A stretch of 64,000 nt of DNA from Scomber scombrus (Eukaryota > Chordata > Actinopteri > Scombriformes > Scombridae): positions 12,011,080-12,075,079 of the forward strand of contig NC_084974.1 in NCBI RefSeq assembly GCF_963691925.1, written 5' to 3'. Position numbers and translations under genes: made by a program. The notes beneath the pieces are model-generated. The model was not told where the DNA came from. It was given only the letters and a program-made list of their open reading frames with translations, and did no database searches. Positions 1 through 13,246 of this stretch are shown one piece after another (within the stretch, counting starts at the first letter, position 1; each line of letters starts with the position of its first letter).

Positions 1-213
1 AAGGAGAAATGTCATGCATTTTAAACGTCTGACAGATCACCCACTAACATTTTCATCCATTCTCGTCTCGTCAACGAAAACTCACACACGTCTCGTCATG
101 TTTTCGTCATCAGAGAGCTATGTTTATCTCGTCACCGTCTCGTTATCGTCATGAAAAAAAGTGGCGTCAACGAAATGATTTCGTCATCGTCATCGTTGAC
201 GAAAACAACACTG
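1..213 (-). mobile_element. Terminal part of a hAT-like element (truncated by window edge)
   Basis: This tract is packed with CGTCA, CGTCAACG and TTTTCGTC motifs in an otherwise CpG-poor region. Read on the minus strand it begins CAGTGTTGTTTTCGTC at 213, a CAG-type terminus like those of hAT elements, and I recognise this style of sequence from teleost genomes. A possible 8-bp target duplication (GCTGAGTG, 214-221) cannot be tested because the other end is off the window. No transposase coding is visible. Confidence 0.45.
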
Positions 214-1162
214 GCTGAGTGCCATGGGAACAACGTGAGTGTCCAGACATTGGTCTTCCATTTGGAGCTCCGTGAATAATGACTAACATCCCATTTTGCG
301 TCTGCACTTCTTGAAATTTTGCTCTTTGATTCTTCTAAAATCTTCATGGTGATACTCTTTAAGTAAGATAAAATTAGTAAGTTAATTTTTCTGTTGATCA
401 ACTAAGCTCTATTCAGAATTATGAGACATACAAAATGATCTGGCATTAGGACCCAACAGAGCCTGTTTAGATAAGTCAGGTCCGTTTAGAGTGGATCAGT
501 GGTGCATGGCTTTGTGTAATGTATGAAATTATGTGTATGTATGTTTATTAAACTATTTTATTGTGGTATAATGCTGATAAGGGTGGGAATGATCTCACAA
601 TATCAATGCAGCAGCAGCACTTTCCAGAAGCAGGTGATCTACTGCATGAGCTCAATGCATTAGGGGGAGAGACTGGCTTTATCTTAAGATACATGAGTGA
701 TCACTATCTCACTTATTTGATCAGATACATCAGCTTTTAAATGCATTATTTTCTGTGTCAATGCATGGTTTTTCATTTGAAATGTTATTGTACTGTAGGG
801 TGTGTTTCCTGTGACACTGCACAGCTGATTGAGCCAGAACATTTTAAATGATGCATTTGCTTCATTTCTGCAAACACATTTTCATTTTCGTTAGAGGTGT
901 TAAATTACCATAATAATAAATGCCATTTATAGACTAAAAGTACCAATATTCTTTGGTTTCTTGTGTGGATTGAATGGTAATTATTAAATATTTGCCTATT
1001 TTTGAGCCCTCAGAACCAGTTGTTTTGCAATAATTATGGTTACTTTAAAAACAGGGCTGAATACAAAATGTGCTTGCTAAATAGTAATAAATATAATGAT
1101 TACGACTGAGTATTGTCTTTGCAAAAACACATGAAATCTGTGTCAGACAGTTAATCTGTGTG

Positions 1163-1200
1163 TATCTATCTATCTATCTATCTATTTATATATATACACA
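1163..1200. repeat. (TATC)n microsatellite followed by TA-rich tail
   Basis: Tandem TATC units run to about 1185, then TATATATACACA. A simple tetranucleotide repeat. Confidence 0.9.
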
Positions 1201-1980
1201 CTGTATAATGCTCACAATGCTTGCTTTGAAAATAATTTACTATAACAAAACTAAACTAATTTCAACCAATATTCTTAGCAACAAAAGGCCAAATTATTTA
1301 TAGTTTTTGGGCCAGTTGTGATATGTAAAACCCACAGGAAACGACTATTTCATGGATGTTTATCTGAAACATTTCTCCTGGGAGGAATTACCCCCAGACT
1401 CCCTGCAAGGAGCCTGTAATTAGTAAGTATCCACTGTAAAAAATAACATGAAGATGACATGATTATTTTTCTATTGATTCTATTGATTGATTTTATGTTG
1501 ATATGCCTTGTCCAAATAGTAATAAACAAACATGTCCAGTCATGCATACAAAAGCTATTAGTCCATACAAACCGTATGTTCTTTACTGACTCGTTATGTT
1601 GTTTGTGTCAAGATAACACTTTGTAAACACTTTTTGAGGGACCTACAAGAAAAAGAAAGAAACAAATCCATAGAAAGGAAGCAGGTCTTCCGAGTAGCCT
1701 TGTCTTCGGGCTAAACCACAGACACTCATCATGTTTCACACCAGAACAGCTACATCTAATAAAGACTTAGTCATTGAATTCCTTGTTGAATGAAATTGGA
1801 CAGAAGACGTAGAAAAAGAAGAAAGACAGATGTTGGAGAAAATAAGCTGAATGAAAGAAGGGAACATGTTGACATTAGCACACGCTTTATCGAGCCTAAT
1901 CAACCAAACAGACCACATTTATATGTACGTGTGTGTGTTTGTGTAAGTGCTGTGTTTTTGTTTGTGTGAGTGAGTGATAG

Positions 1981-2092
<112 letters not shown>

Positions 2093-3304
2093 CATCCTGC
2101 ACACACACATCACAGCCGAAGGCCAACTCCTTCGTCTGCTCTTCAGATGAGAACCAAGCGCTCACTTCGTGATGCTTTACCACAGCTCAGAGAAAGCAGG
2201 ATGCCATTTATAGAATGGATCCAATTATTTCTGAATATTGAAACTTGACCTGAAATAAACTCTCTGCTCTCTACCTGGTTAAACATGACCTGAAAGATGT
2301 TTGAGACATTATGGACGATTGTGATGAATGAATTACAGTGTTCCACAAAACACACAGCACTGGGAAAATGACAGATATGGTCTAAGATCTGCTAGTTTTT
2401 AATGTTTATGGTGCAAAGTGTTTTTTTTCAGTCATATACTTTTAAGATCCAGTTAAAAGTCCATATTCCACATTCACCCATATTCCCTTTTAAGGTTCCC
2501 AATTCTGAAAAGTTGTTTCACAATCAACATTGTTATGTCTACATGTATGCAAAGAGTGGAATGAAGGAATCAGAAGCAATTGTATAGCTTGAAAGAAAAT
2601 GAAAATTAGTGAATTTGTTTATTTCATGATTTATCTCGAACACAGTGAAGTCAGTTAGATGCATAATTAAATTTAGCTTAATTCAATTACGTCTTGGTCA
2701 CTGGTTTTGCACACGTGCCCACAGCAAATGATCACGATCATTCTCAGAGTGGACAACAGATACAAGAACAAGTACCATCCTTTTTTTCTTTTAATTCTCT
2801 CACGATGGCTAGAAGCCTAAGTCTTTTAAGCTACTTCATGTTATTGTAACTGCCTCACTCTCCAGCAACCACTCATACTAAATGGCACACACTCTCTCTC
2901 GCTGCAAACTTCATTCACTCTTGCACCCCATCAAATCTCCGTAGTCTATTGATGTCTAATTTTAAAAGTGTTTTGCTTTCCTAAGTACAAATTAAGTACA
3001 GTATTAATTCACATTAAAGCAGACACGAAGTTGCCAGTTTTAATCAACTATTCTGCAAAGTCCAGTTTCTTTTAAAAGTGAGAAAAAGGTAAGAAAGTTT
3101 GCAATATTAAAGTTGCAATACATGTTGAAAAGGCATCTTAAGAATCAGTATAGTGTACTGGGAGCTCCCAGTTGATTCATGTATAGTACTTGTTGTTATA
3201 TAATATAATATATAGTATTATATTAGTATAATGCTGGTGATTTTCTATATCAACACATCTCATTTGCAGAGCCTTAAAAGTACAGTGTGTGTGTGTATTC
3301 AAAG

Positions 3305-3364
3305 CCTCTTGACTTTGTACGTTGTTGTAAATTTCCCAAAGAACTTCTTTACAAAGTCAAGAGG
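3305..3364. repeat. Perfect 15-bp inverted repeat (hairpin)
   Basis: CCTCTTGACTTTGTA at 3305-3319 is exactly complementary in reverse to 3350-3364, leaving a 30-nt loop. It could be the termini of a tiny or internally deleted MITE, or a transcribed stem-loop. There is no other support for either reading. Confidence 0.7.
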
Positions 3365-3933
3365 TCGATGTAGCACAACAAGCTAGTAAGTCTATGCAGC
3401 CCAAAAACAGAATCGCTGTCTTTGGCGCTGTTCTGCTGGGTGGAACATGTCACCCAGTACAACAGTTTGGCTCACTGACGTGTTTTAAACAGCTTTTGGA
3501 CAACGATGGAAGTTTACTCCACAGAGGAATAAGATATATCAGGCTAATACTTGTACGTAGTTCAATCCATTGCTGGTTTGGCTTCGCACATGAGATCTGT
3601 TGACAATAAGAAAAACAGAGAAAATCCCTGGCCTTATCCTTTAAGGGAATTGTTTTCTCATTGTCTTACGCAGAACAGACAGCAGAAACAAATCAGCACC
3701 TTAAAACTGATCTCAATGGAGCATTTTGCCAAAACGAGAACTAAAAAAGGCTCTCTTTACTCAATCCAATTATATATCAATTTAAAACATAACATACAGG
3801 ACATTTAACAAGAGATCAAGGTTGAAGAGCTACTGACCACACATCTATAGAGCTGAAACTGGTCCGGCATCAGTTTGGATATGCTGAGATGATTGTGAAT
3901 TCAGAGAAGGCATGTCAGGACTGAAGCATGTCA

Positions 3934-3934
3934 A

Positions 3935-4001
<67 letters not shown>
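3934..4001. repeat. (AC)n microsatellite
   Basis: A nearly uninterrupted CA run of about 68 bp. Confidence 0.95.
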
Positions 4002-4002
<1 letters not shown>

Positions 4003-5660
4003 CAGCAGTGTCTTACATAACACAGTGAGTGATGGCAGCTGAGGACACAACAATACTGCCTTTGGCATTTGTCCTGTGAACGTTGGACAGAGAGGAAATT
4101 GGGTGAGTGGGAGAGAAACAGAGAGGGACGAGCAGACAATAAAGTGACAGAAAGTGAGAGGGAGAAAGGGAGGCAGAGAAAGAGAAAGAGGCTGGAAGAA
4201 GCAGAGATACAGGGAGATATACGTTTTGACTACAGATGCCCGTGGCTCGAGGCAAGATGCCCCGAGGGAGAATATCATCCAAATGAATGCTGCAGTCCAG
4301 TCATTTTCATGTCTTCTCAGTTTTCTATTCCATCTAGAGTCCCTAAAGCCTGTCCCCTTAGACCATGATCTGCACCTCCAGACTATTCACTGATAATGCA
4401 TCAAAGTAGTTCTTACATGAGTGAATTTTACCATTACACCATTTGAATTTCTTTCCAAGCTGGAAGCAAGTTCAAACTCAAATGTAAAATACTACAATTT
4501 CATAGTCATCTACTGTGAAATTACACAGAATTGACTTAATCAAGACACTATTCAAACAGCTGTCTGCTTTGAATTTAAATTTACCTCATACAGTCGCACC
4601 AATGAAACTGTAACCTTTGTGACAGGAGGTGTGTCTCTGAAACAAGAGCTTTGTTTCATTACAAGACATGGACGATGAATTTTTAATTAAACTACAGAGA
4701 CACAAAATGAAGAGTGAATGCAAAAATCATTTTACTCACATGAGGTGTATCAGATTGTGTATAGATAGAGTTTTAGGTTGATTTGTCTCTTATTGTTGTA
4801 GCATCAATACAATAAGAGATGCTCATGAAATGTCCAAGTAAGCAGCCTCAAAGTATAAAGATATTAAGGTTTTTTGATGGTGATGTCCTTTCAAAAATGT
4901 TTAAAGCAAAGCTGTGCATTTACAGAAAAAGAAAAGTCTGGATGCATTAAGGTGTCTACATTCCTGAGATAAGATCCTCATAAATCTTTAGACCATGTTT
5001 TGTCACAGTTTTTAAATTGAATGTCTTTACTTGCTTTTAAATTTAGGATATGAGAGCTGTTAGATCCCATTTTAGACTGGAGGGACTCTTAACTGCTTAT
5101 CTTTTCTCTGAATGCAGGGTTGCTGCACATTTTCTGAAATCAAATGTAATGCTTTTTAAGACATGTTTAAGACCTTAACAGAGAACACTGACTACCCATT
5201 CCACAGCTAAACAAATGCACATTAGCTTACGTTGCTACTTGACCAAGACTATAGAGATGCAAATTCATGTATGTATGTAATCATGTATGTAAAATCAAAT
5301 GAAATAATCAAGTTAATGGCAAATGCAATGAACTGTGTCCCTCTGTTAAGCTTTACATTAGATAATACTCTGTTAAAACAAAAGCTTTTTAATGTAAAAT
5401 TTAATTTTTAATTAAATTGAAATGACAATTTGCTTGGAATTGTTAATTTTGACAACATTTTGTAAAACAATAAGGCTGTTCTGGTTATTCTCACACTCAG
5501 AGAGTAGACTGTACTTAATTATCCCCATTAAGACACATACACATTACAGTATATCTACCTTTCATGCACTTTAACAGTCCATTAAATCTGTAAACTCCAG
5601 CTAAGCAGTCACCAAATTAAAACTCCTCTTCTTCATGTCACATGTTGTTCGTTGCTAACC

Positions 5661-5785
5661 TGATGCACCAGATGGTTTGTTGCACAGAACCATCTGAAAA
5701 GTTGTCCTTGAAAGCTGGCTGGCACTTTCAAAAAATACTTGGCAGGTGATCGGATGAACCATTCATCTGTCAGTTCAATCTATCC
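5661..5785 (-). repeat. Dispersed hairpin repeat, copy C
   Basis: On the minus strand this aligns base for base over most of its length with 12909-13036. Shared blocks are TGGTTCAYCC, ATCACYTGCCAA and TATTTTTTGAAAGTSCC. It ends in the GATGGTT...AACCATC hairpin found in all three copies. Family not identified. Confidence 0.7.
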
Positions 5786-7020
5786 TCTACAGGGGAGACA
5801 AAAAAGCCCTCTGTTATTCCTGTTGCTAGAATCTGAATAATAAAGTTTTTAGCTGAACCACCAGTGATTCGGACCAATCAGTGTCGCAAATCCAGTTGCC
5901 AATCAGCAGTAAAGCAGTGACAGATGGGGATTAAATAAGAAGAACCCAAATCCAGGTGGAACAGGTTTTGCTGTTACACTGCTAATTATCATGTGATAAT
6001 TACCAATCATGTGATTGATATTCAATGTTAATGAGAAGAACGTTGATACACCTAAGGTCAAAATATCTGGAAATTTAAAATGAAGACATCTTTTTGAGTT
6101 GATCTGTGTTGTCTGAAGTGTGTCTCAAAATCTCAGAAAATAGTGAAAAATGTTTGCTATAATTTCAAAGGTCAAAGGTTATATCTGTATATATCTCTAA
6201 TTTGTCCAACAATAGTCCAATTAGTATTAATTTAATTAGTATTATACTTTCTAACAAATTTGGGAATGAAGTTCCAATGCTGTGTTTTGGTGTCTTGAGG
6301 ATTTGTCCCTTTATTCTGGTGATGTAAGTTATTAAATATAGTAAAGTAACTTTTATTGCACTAATAAGATAATAACATTAATTTATAAAGTTGCATCACA
6401 TCTATATTTAATGATGCATGAGACAAGATAACCATGAGTCCAACTGCTGTGATGAATGTCTTCCAGTAATGTTAAAAATGTAAAACTTTTTTTTTTTTAA
6501 ACTAATACTAATACAATGTAACAAAATTAGTCCATTGGATCACTCGTTGGAAAAAAGGGCTCATTTAATATTGAAATATTCCCAGTGCGTTATTTTAAAC
6601 ATCAGAAGCAAAGTAACATTGTCCTCTCTTATCCATCATTTCACCGTCCACTTCCTCATCATTATAATAACTTCAGACCCAGTTTCAAAGGAGCAGGTAT
6701 GTCAGAGTCTCTCTCTCTTGAAAGGCTTTCCTCTCAAAACACAAAACGACACAACCACGAGTGGACTTATTGTTTCTCAACGCAGACAACCTCTAGGCAA
6801 TTAGCTGCTGAATGGACGTCATCAATGTGTGTCTGCAGCATGTGTGACTGCGACGTGTATGTGTGCATTATGAGGGATAATGGAAGGGAAAAACACTCCC
6901 AGATGCATGTGATGCAATTATGCCCTTGATTATCTGATTGGGTAATCTACAGGCAGGCTGGAGGCGTCCAAGACAAACACAACGTCGGCAGACTGTTGAC
7001 CAAGCATAAGCCACTAGGAA

Positions 7021-7021
7021 G

Positions 7022-7062
<41 letters not shown>
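7021..7062. repeat. (CG)n(CA)n microsatellite
   Basis: A short CGCGCGC run passes into CA repeats. Alternating purine-pyrimidine throughout. Confidence 0.9.
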
Positions 7063-7067
<5 letters not shown>

Positions 7068-7203
7068 CACACCTGTATTTGTGCATGTGCTCAATGGTGC
7101 ATACATAAATTTAGGTGTACAGTGAATACCCCCAAAAAACTGCAATTGATATTTAGTCAAAAAAAATTGCATTTATGCATGTGCATAAGCAGTAAAGTAT
7201 ATA

Positions 7204-7204
<1 letters not shown>

Positions 7205-7297
<93 letters not shown>
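7205..7297. repeat. (GT)n microsatellite
   Basis: About 93 bp of uninterrupted TG units. Confidence 0.97.
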
Positions 7298-7300
<3 letters not shown>

Positions 7301-7552
7301 TTAACAACAGAAAAAAAGAGAGTGAAGTATGCAATATGGAAGCAAGTAAGGCAACCGAGCTGTGGATTATGTTGCAACGTTTGTGGCAAATATATGTGAG
7401 TCTTGCAGCTGACAACACATGTGTGTGCGAGAGAGAGATCACTTGACTGGGTCAGTGATCTAACCCACAGTGACACTTCAATTCAACTCAATCTGAATAG
7501 AGGCCTTGCTTTACGAGGACACTGCACATCTGGGAGCTTCATCAAGGCCAGG

Positions 7553-7744
<192 letters not shown>

Positions 7745-7856
7745 CTGCACATGACTTTATGCAATTCTTGTTATGCAAACATAATTAACTATGCAAGATA
7801 TACACCAAAGAGGGCCTAGAAAAGGAAAGAGGTTTAACTTTAACTTTACATTTTCC

Positions 7857-7871
7857 CCAGTAGAGGGCGGC
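7857..7871 (+). promoter_or_regulatory. Isolated CTCF-like motif in intron 1
   Basis: CCAGTAGAGGGCGGC fits the CTCF core pattern (CCA, then N-N-A-G-R-K-GGC-R-S). It is an isolated match in AT-rich DNA. Binding is inferred from motif shape alone. Confidence 0.4.
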
Positions 7872-10800
7872 TTCAGTGCAATACTTAGATAAACTACTAA
7901 GATAATGCTGTAAGTCATATTGCGAAGGTATCAATTAATCTTAAAATAGTATGTAATGCCTTGAATATATCGCTTTAACACAGCTGTGTCTACAGTATGA
8001 TCACACACAACTGCTGACAAAGATATGTTATAATGACAGTGTTTATTAACAAGAAGTTATGAATCATTTCAGCTGAACTATTTTCGGTACATTTTTAACA
8101 GCTTGTATTCTATAACTCCAAAAATATTGTTTTTTTCTTAAAATTATGTGAATAGCCTTTTGTTACGTATCCTCACCTCACCTCTGGCCATTTCCCCCAG
8201 CTTTACAGTTATTGGTGAAAATATTGCAGTAGTTGAATTCAGCCTGTCTTGAGCTGTTTTATGGCATCATCATGCACTTATCTCTGTCATGTAGGTCAAT
8301 CACTGGTGGCCAAAAGTTTACCAAACTGGTTACTAAAACGTCACTGGTTACAGTGTCTAAATCAGGTGTGAGGGCTAAAGTGCTTTGAATACATAATCTC
8401 AATGAAGTAACAGAGGCCTACAGAAGATTTTGGTTAATAGGCAGAATTGTAATGGGTTTTCATGAAGAGGATTATTTCAGTTGCCCTCTGAAAAGGTGTC
8501 AGCAAGATAAATAAGGAGTCTGTCCTCCATGATCAACATATGTTTAAAATAAAACACTGTTATTATCAGCAAATGAATTAAAAGAGTGATCAACCTTATC
8601 TAACACTATTGATGATGAATTACACCAGTGTGTTTTTTCATGGAACAACTAAACAGTGAAGTTTCCAGTTTCCTGAAAAACCTGATGTATACAAATAGAT
8701 ACAAATAGAACACAGATGAACAAATGCAATGTCGAATGACTAAATATTTTGTAGCTTATTTTATGGTAAATTTCTGTTGAAAATGTGTGTATCATATTAG
8801 ACACAGCAGGTATCTGTAAATCTGTCGATTTTCATATAATTGCATTTCATACATTATGTATTATTATCATGAATAAAAAAGTTTGAAGGTGGCTATATGA
8901 GCTTTATGCAGGACCTTAAAAAAATTCTGAATATGTTTAAAAAACCATGCTATGACAAATGAATTACAAAAAATTCCCAGTGTATTAAATATGATACAAA
9001 ACAAAAAGCAAAGTCTTAATTAATTTTTTTTTTTTTTTAAATACTTGTCAGAAGGTCCAATAAACTCCAGTTTCAAAGAATTATAATTTTCTGGCAGTTA
9101 TTTGGTGGTTCAGGCTTTACAGGGTTAACCCATTCGTGGGAGTTACTGATACTTAATAATAATAAGGGACTACATAAAATCAGTATTATTATCTCAGTTT
9201 TTAACAATGCAAGAATGCAGAACTATTGGGCAGCTCCCAGGTCTGTCAGTAGGTCAAAACTAAGTCAACAAACCAATGTCATGGCTGCATGTAAAAGAAC
9301 ACGTAGCCTGCATAAATAGTGTTCAAAAATTGTTTCTTATCGCAGACTGATTGTAGGCTTCCCAAACAGCCCATTCTCTGTGTCCACAGAGTAGAAGCAC
9401 AGGTAAAGACAGCGGGTGCCTAATTGTGCTGTGTGAATTGAGTGTCGCACTAAGCTTAGTTCAAACTCACAAATGTTAAGAGAGTAAAACAGAACAGAAC
9501 TTTTTATGACATGAGCAAGAGTATTTACTGTAGAGGAAATGGAAGGTATAGACAGAAAGACATATGGATATAGATCTAGATTCTGCTTGTATATGCTGCC
9601 CCCTGCCCAGGCCAACAACCCTCCCCCCTCTCACCTCTCACCGAGCATATTTTGGAGCTAAAACACACCATTGAGTCAAGTAACAAGGCAATCCTTGTCC
9701 AATGCCACCAAACCTCATCTGGACAGCCAGCAGGGAAGCTACTGTATGTGTATGTGTGTGTGAATGTGTGAGCACGTGTATACAGTAGTGGCCAGGCCAG
9801 GTTAAAATTATTTGCTGCTGCTTTTCAGCAACAAGCTGTGGAGGCTACTCTCGCACACATTTTTTTCTTCTTTTTTTCTTTTTTGCTCTTGCTCTCTTTC
9901 CCCAGCCCTCTCGTCTCTCTGTGGGAGCATATGGCACGGAGCCATATTCACATTATGTGGAGACAAACACACAAATATGCAATCTCCGCAAACTATATGT
10001 GATCAACACAAGCTGTGTGTCTGTGCATGAGTCCATGTGAGAGCTCAGAGCGATGGTGTGTTTAGGTTGAATACAGTGGACCAGATAGTTGTCCTTTTAC
10101 CATCAACACTTCTGCTGTGCTTGGCAGCCAACCACCTCTCACTCCCCCCTCCTTTCCTCGCCCTCCCCAGCAAATCTTTCAACACTCTCCCTTTCGCCTT
10201 TTCTTGCGCCCTCCCTTCCTTCTCTCTCATGCAGCAGCTCCTGCATTAGGTACCTACAAACTACCCCCCCCCCCATCTCTCTTTCACAAACACAAGTCCA
10301 TAAACACACACACTCTCCCACATTTGGCTATTTGACTGCTCCTTGGAGCTGGATGCAGCCTGTGCTAATGCTAGTGTGTTCTTTTGTATCAATCTCTTAT
10401 TTTGTCCTTCTATCCTTTCTACCTTTCCAGTTTCTGAATGAAACTATCCATTCAGGAAGACTCCTACTACTACCTAGCTGCAGAATTCCTATTCGCCAAC
10501 CCCCCCAATTTCTGCACATCTCCCACGTCAGTTACACCATTTCAGTCCCCGCCTCTGCTCACCACAACTCTTTGGAGGCTCACTGTTTTTCGTTGCAATG
10601 AACAATCAAGCCTCCCTTAGAGTAGGACAGCTGATATTTCATGTGATTATACACTGCTGCTTTTGGCCCCTGATTACATTTGCATTTATCTATATGTATT
10701 TTAGTTTTTTGGAAAAAAGAATGACAGGGGTTTTTTCTATAACTGATTTACATGCAGTTGGTTTAAGGTATCATATTTATTCCTCAGTTTTGAATGTCTT

Positions 10801-11186
10801 TAATGTTCATGGTTCTAGACAGATGTTATTTTCAATGTATTTGGCTGCATATATGTGCACATAAGGTATGTGATTATAATGGTGATATGTAAATAAAATA
10901 TCTCTTACCTTTCTCTCTCTGTGACTGTCTGTCACACAAACATGCAAGCTGTATCATGTGTCCCTTTCATATCTTGGTTCTGTGATGTGATTCTGTGTTT
11001 CTGCACAGCATCATCTGGTAACAAACTCAATGAACTTGATGACCCATCAGATGAAATTGTGTTTGCCAAAGTTCCAATATAAACCACTGACACCTACATT
11101 CATTTGTTTAGATATACAATTGCGTAAAGTCACTTAAAGTACAGATTTGGTCTGTGGTGCCATTGATATGATAGGACGTTAAAGTT

Positions 11187-11202
11187 CACACACACACACA
11201 CA

Positions 11203-11276
<74 letters not shown>
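11187..11276. repeat. (CA)n microsatellite
   Basis: CA repeat with a single CATACA interruption. Confidence 0.97.
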
Positions 11277-11277
<1 letters not shown>

Positions 11278-12860
11278 GTATATACTCATTTTATCCAGTG
11301 CATTTGATACAAAATCCAACCGCAACTATAAAAAACGCTATACAGTCACTGAAAAGGTGTGGCTGTTGAGTTGGTGGATAATATGTTCCAGGACCAAATG
11401 TTATAGTTTCTTAACCTTAACCATAGCAAAGATTTGGTATTATAACATAGTTTTGTTAAACTTTGTAATCCAAGGTTTTGTACAATTATCCAATGTTAGT
11501 ATACTGTCTGCTGAAAAGATTAACTCAATGTGCTTCCTATTCATTAATTAAAAAAAAAAAAAAACTCAATTATCCCGACAAAGAAGTAATAAGTCTCGAT
11601 GGCACACAAAGTCAGATCGCTCTGGAAACCAGAACAGGTTGTGTGTCTCTCTGGAAATATACGTGCGTCAATGAGAGAATGTGGGCCTTCCCTCAAATAG
11701 ATCTCAGCACATGTCTTTCCTTTAAAATCTCTGTCCCTCCCTCCTCCCCTCTTCCTCTCTGACACAGATACTGTATTATGATGATGAGATGATGAACATA
11801 CTGTAGTCTTATCCAACCTCCGACCTCCATTTCTAAAAGGCCAATTACTTCAAAATTAAAAGAAAATGTATTGTTTGTTTTACTCTGCTAAGGATTTGTA
11901 CTTTGATATCTTTACAATCATAACTTTGCCATGTTTAACAGCCTTGAATGAATGTGACTCAATGTTTGGACAATTATCACTGCAAGGAGGTAAAACAGCA
12001 AACAACAAGACACTTTGAAATATTGTTCCTTTTTTAGACAGTCTATTTATGGCTGTCCTTATCTTGTATAGAGAAAATGCTTTTCAATTGCATGTGACCC
12101 AAAAACCACTAGCAGAGGCCTTTTTCCCCCAAATCCCTATCCCACTGAGACATTGGCTATAAAACAAATAACTTCTGTCAAAGCACATGTCCTCTGTGTG
12201 GCTGTAGTCCAGAAAAATCATAATAGAGTATAATCATGTCAAAACCATTGAATAATAAGACTCAATATCAGAATTAAACATGTTCATATAAACCTCTCAT
12301 TACATTAATATAAGGCCATATGTTCTACATGGTGCAACAACAGCAAACCCATAAACCCAATTCAATTTAAAAGGGGAAAAAAAACAGAAATAAAGCCACG
12401 GAGCAGAGCCGGTGCTATTTTCCAGCTTCCAGTTCAGCAGAGTGCCTGTCTTGCCTCTGGCTTGGCAGGCTGCACCAACCTTCTTCATAAATACTGCATA
12501 ACCAACTCTTGATGAAAACCCCCACTTTTCTCAGGTACAACTGCACTCTGGAGAGCTTCATTATCTACAGTATGGATAAACTGTACCTACAAACTGTGTG
12601 TGTTTGTGTCAAAGATACTTTGAGAGAGATGGAAAGAGAAGGGATGTTCAAACAAATTTGAGTAACAGATTTGACCAATTAGCTGACTGATTTGATGGGG
12701 AACCATTTGTTCTCTAATACCTGTGATATGTAACATTTCACAACAAATGGACAAAGGACGGGCTTAAAATAGTTCTTGACTGAGTAGACCACGCAGAGAT
12801 GATGTGTGAGTGGGTTGAAAGGCATCAGAAGACGGGAAATGAGTCCTCAACAGCTCTAAC

Positions 12861-12895
12861 TCAGGAGTTCCCAACCTTTTGGTCTGTTGACCCCT
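12861..12895. repeat. hAT-like terminal sequence (weak)
   Basis: CAGGAGTTCCCAACCTTTTG resembles the CAGGGGTTCCCAACC termini of vertebrate hAT non-autonomous elements. I could not find a matching inverted end, so this is a possible single terminus. Confidence 0.35.
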
Positions 12896-12908
12896 TGCAA
12901 ATTAAGAC

Positions 12909-13036
12909 AGTGATAGACAGTGATAGGTAGATGGTTCACCCAATCACTTGCCAATTATTTTTTGAAAGTCCCTGCCTCTTTCCAAGAAGCTTCCAGTACA
13001 ACTTTTCTGATGGTTCTGTGGAACAAACCATCTGGT
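12909..13036 (+). repeat. Dispersed hairpin repeat, copy A
   Basis: Contains GATGGTTCACCCAATCACTT, TATTTTTTGAAAGTCCC and the terminal GATGGTT...AACCATC hairpin, all shared with 5661-5785 (minus); the 3' half also matches 31901-32022 (plus). It directly precedes the SINE-like fragment at 13100-13246, so the two may belong to one composite repeat. Confidence 0.7.
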
Positions 13037-13099
13037 CTTGTCAAGTTATATGCGGATGCCATTTTTTATGTCTTACATACAAAGGCCACAGGAGGTAGA

Positions 13100-13246
13100 C
13101 CGTGTTGGTGGTTCAATCCCAGATTCCTCCTGTCCACATGTAGTGCCCAAAATACTGAACCCCTTATTGCTCCCAATGGTGATGACAGCAACTTGCTTAC
13201 GCCCATCGAATGTGTGAATGTGTCAATGAGTGGCATTCATTTTTAG
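13100..13246 (+). mobile_element. tRNA-derived SINE-like fragment
   Basis: Contains a B-box-like GGTGGTTCAATCCC, then a body with TCCTCCTGTCCACATGT, ACTGAACCCC, TTGCTCCCAATGG and GTGTGAATGTG, an order I recognise from an abundant teleost repeat. The A-box half and the 3' tail are degenerate or missing. Not a functional tRNA gene. Confidence 0.6.
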
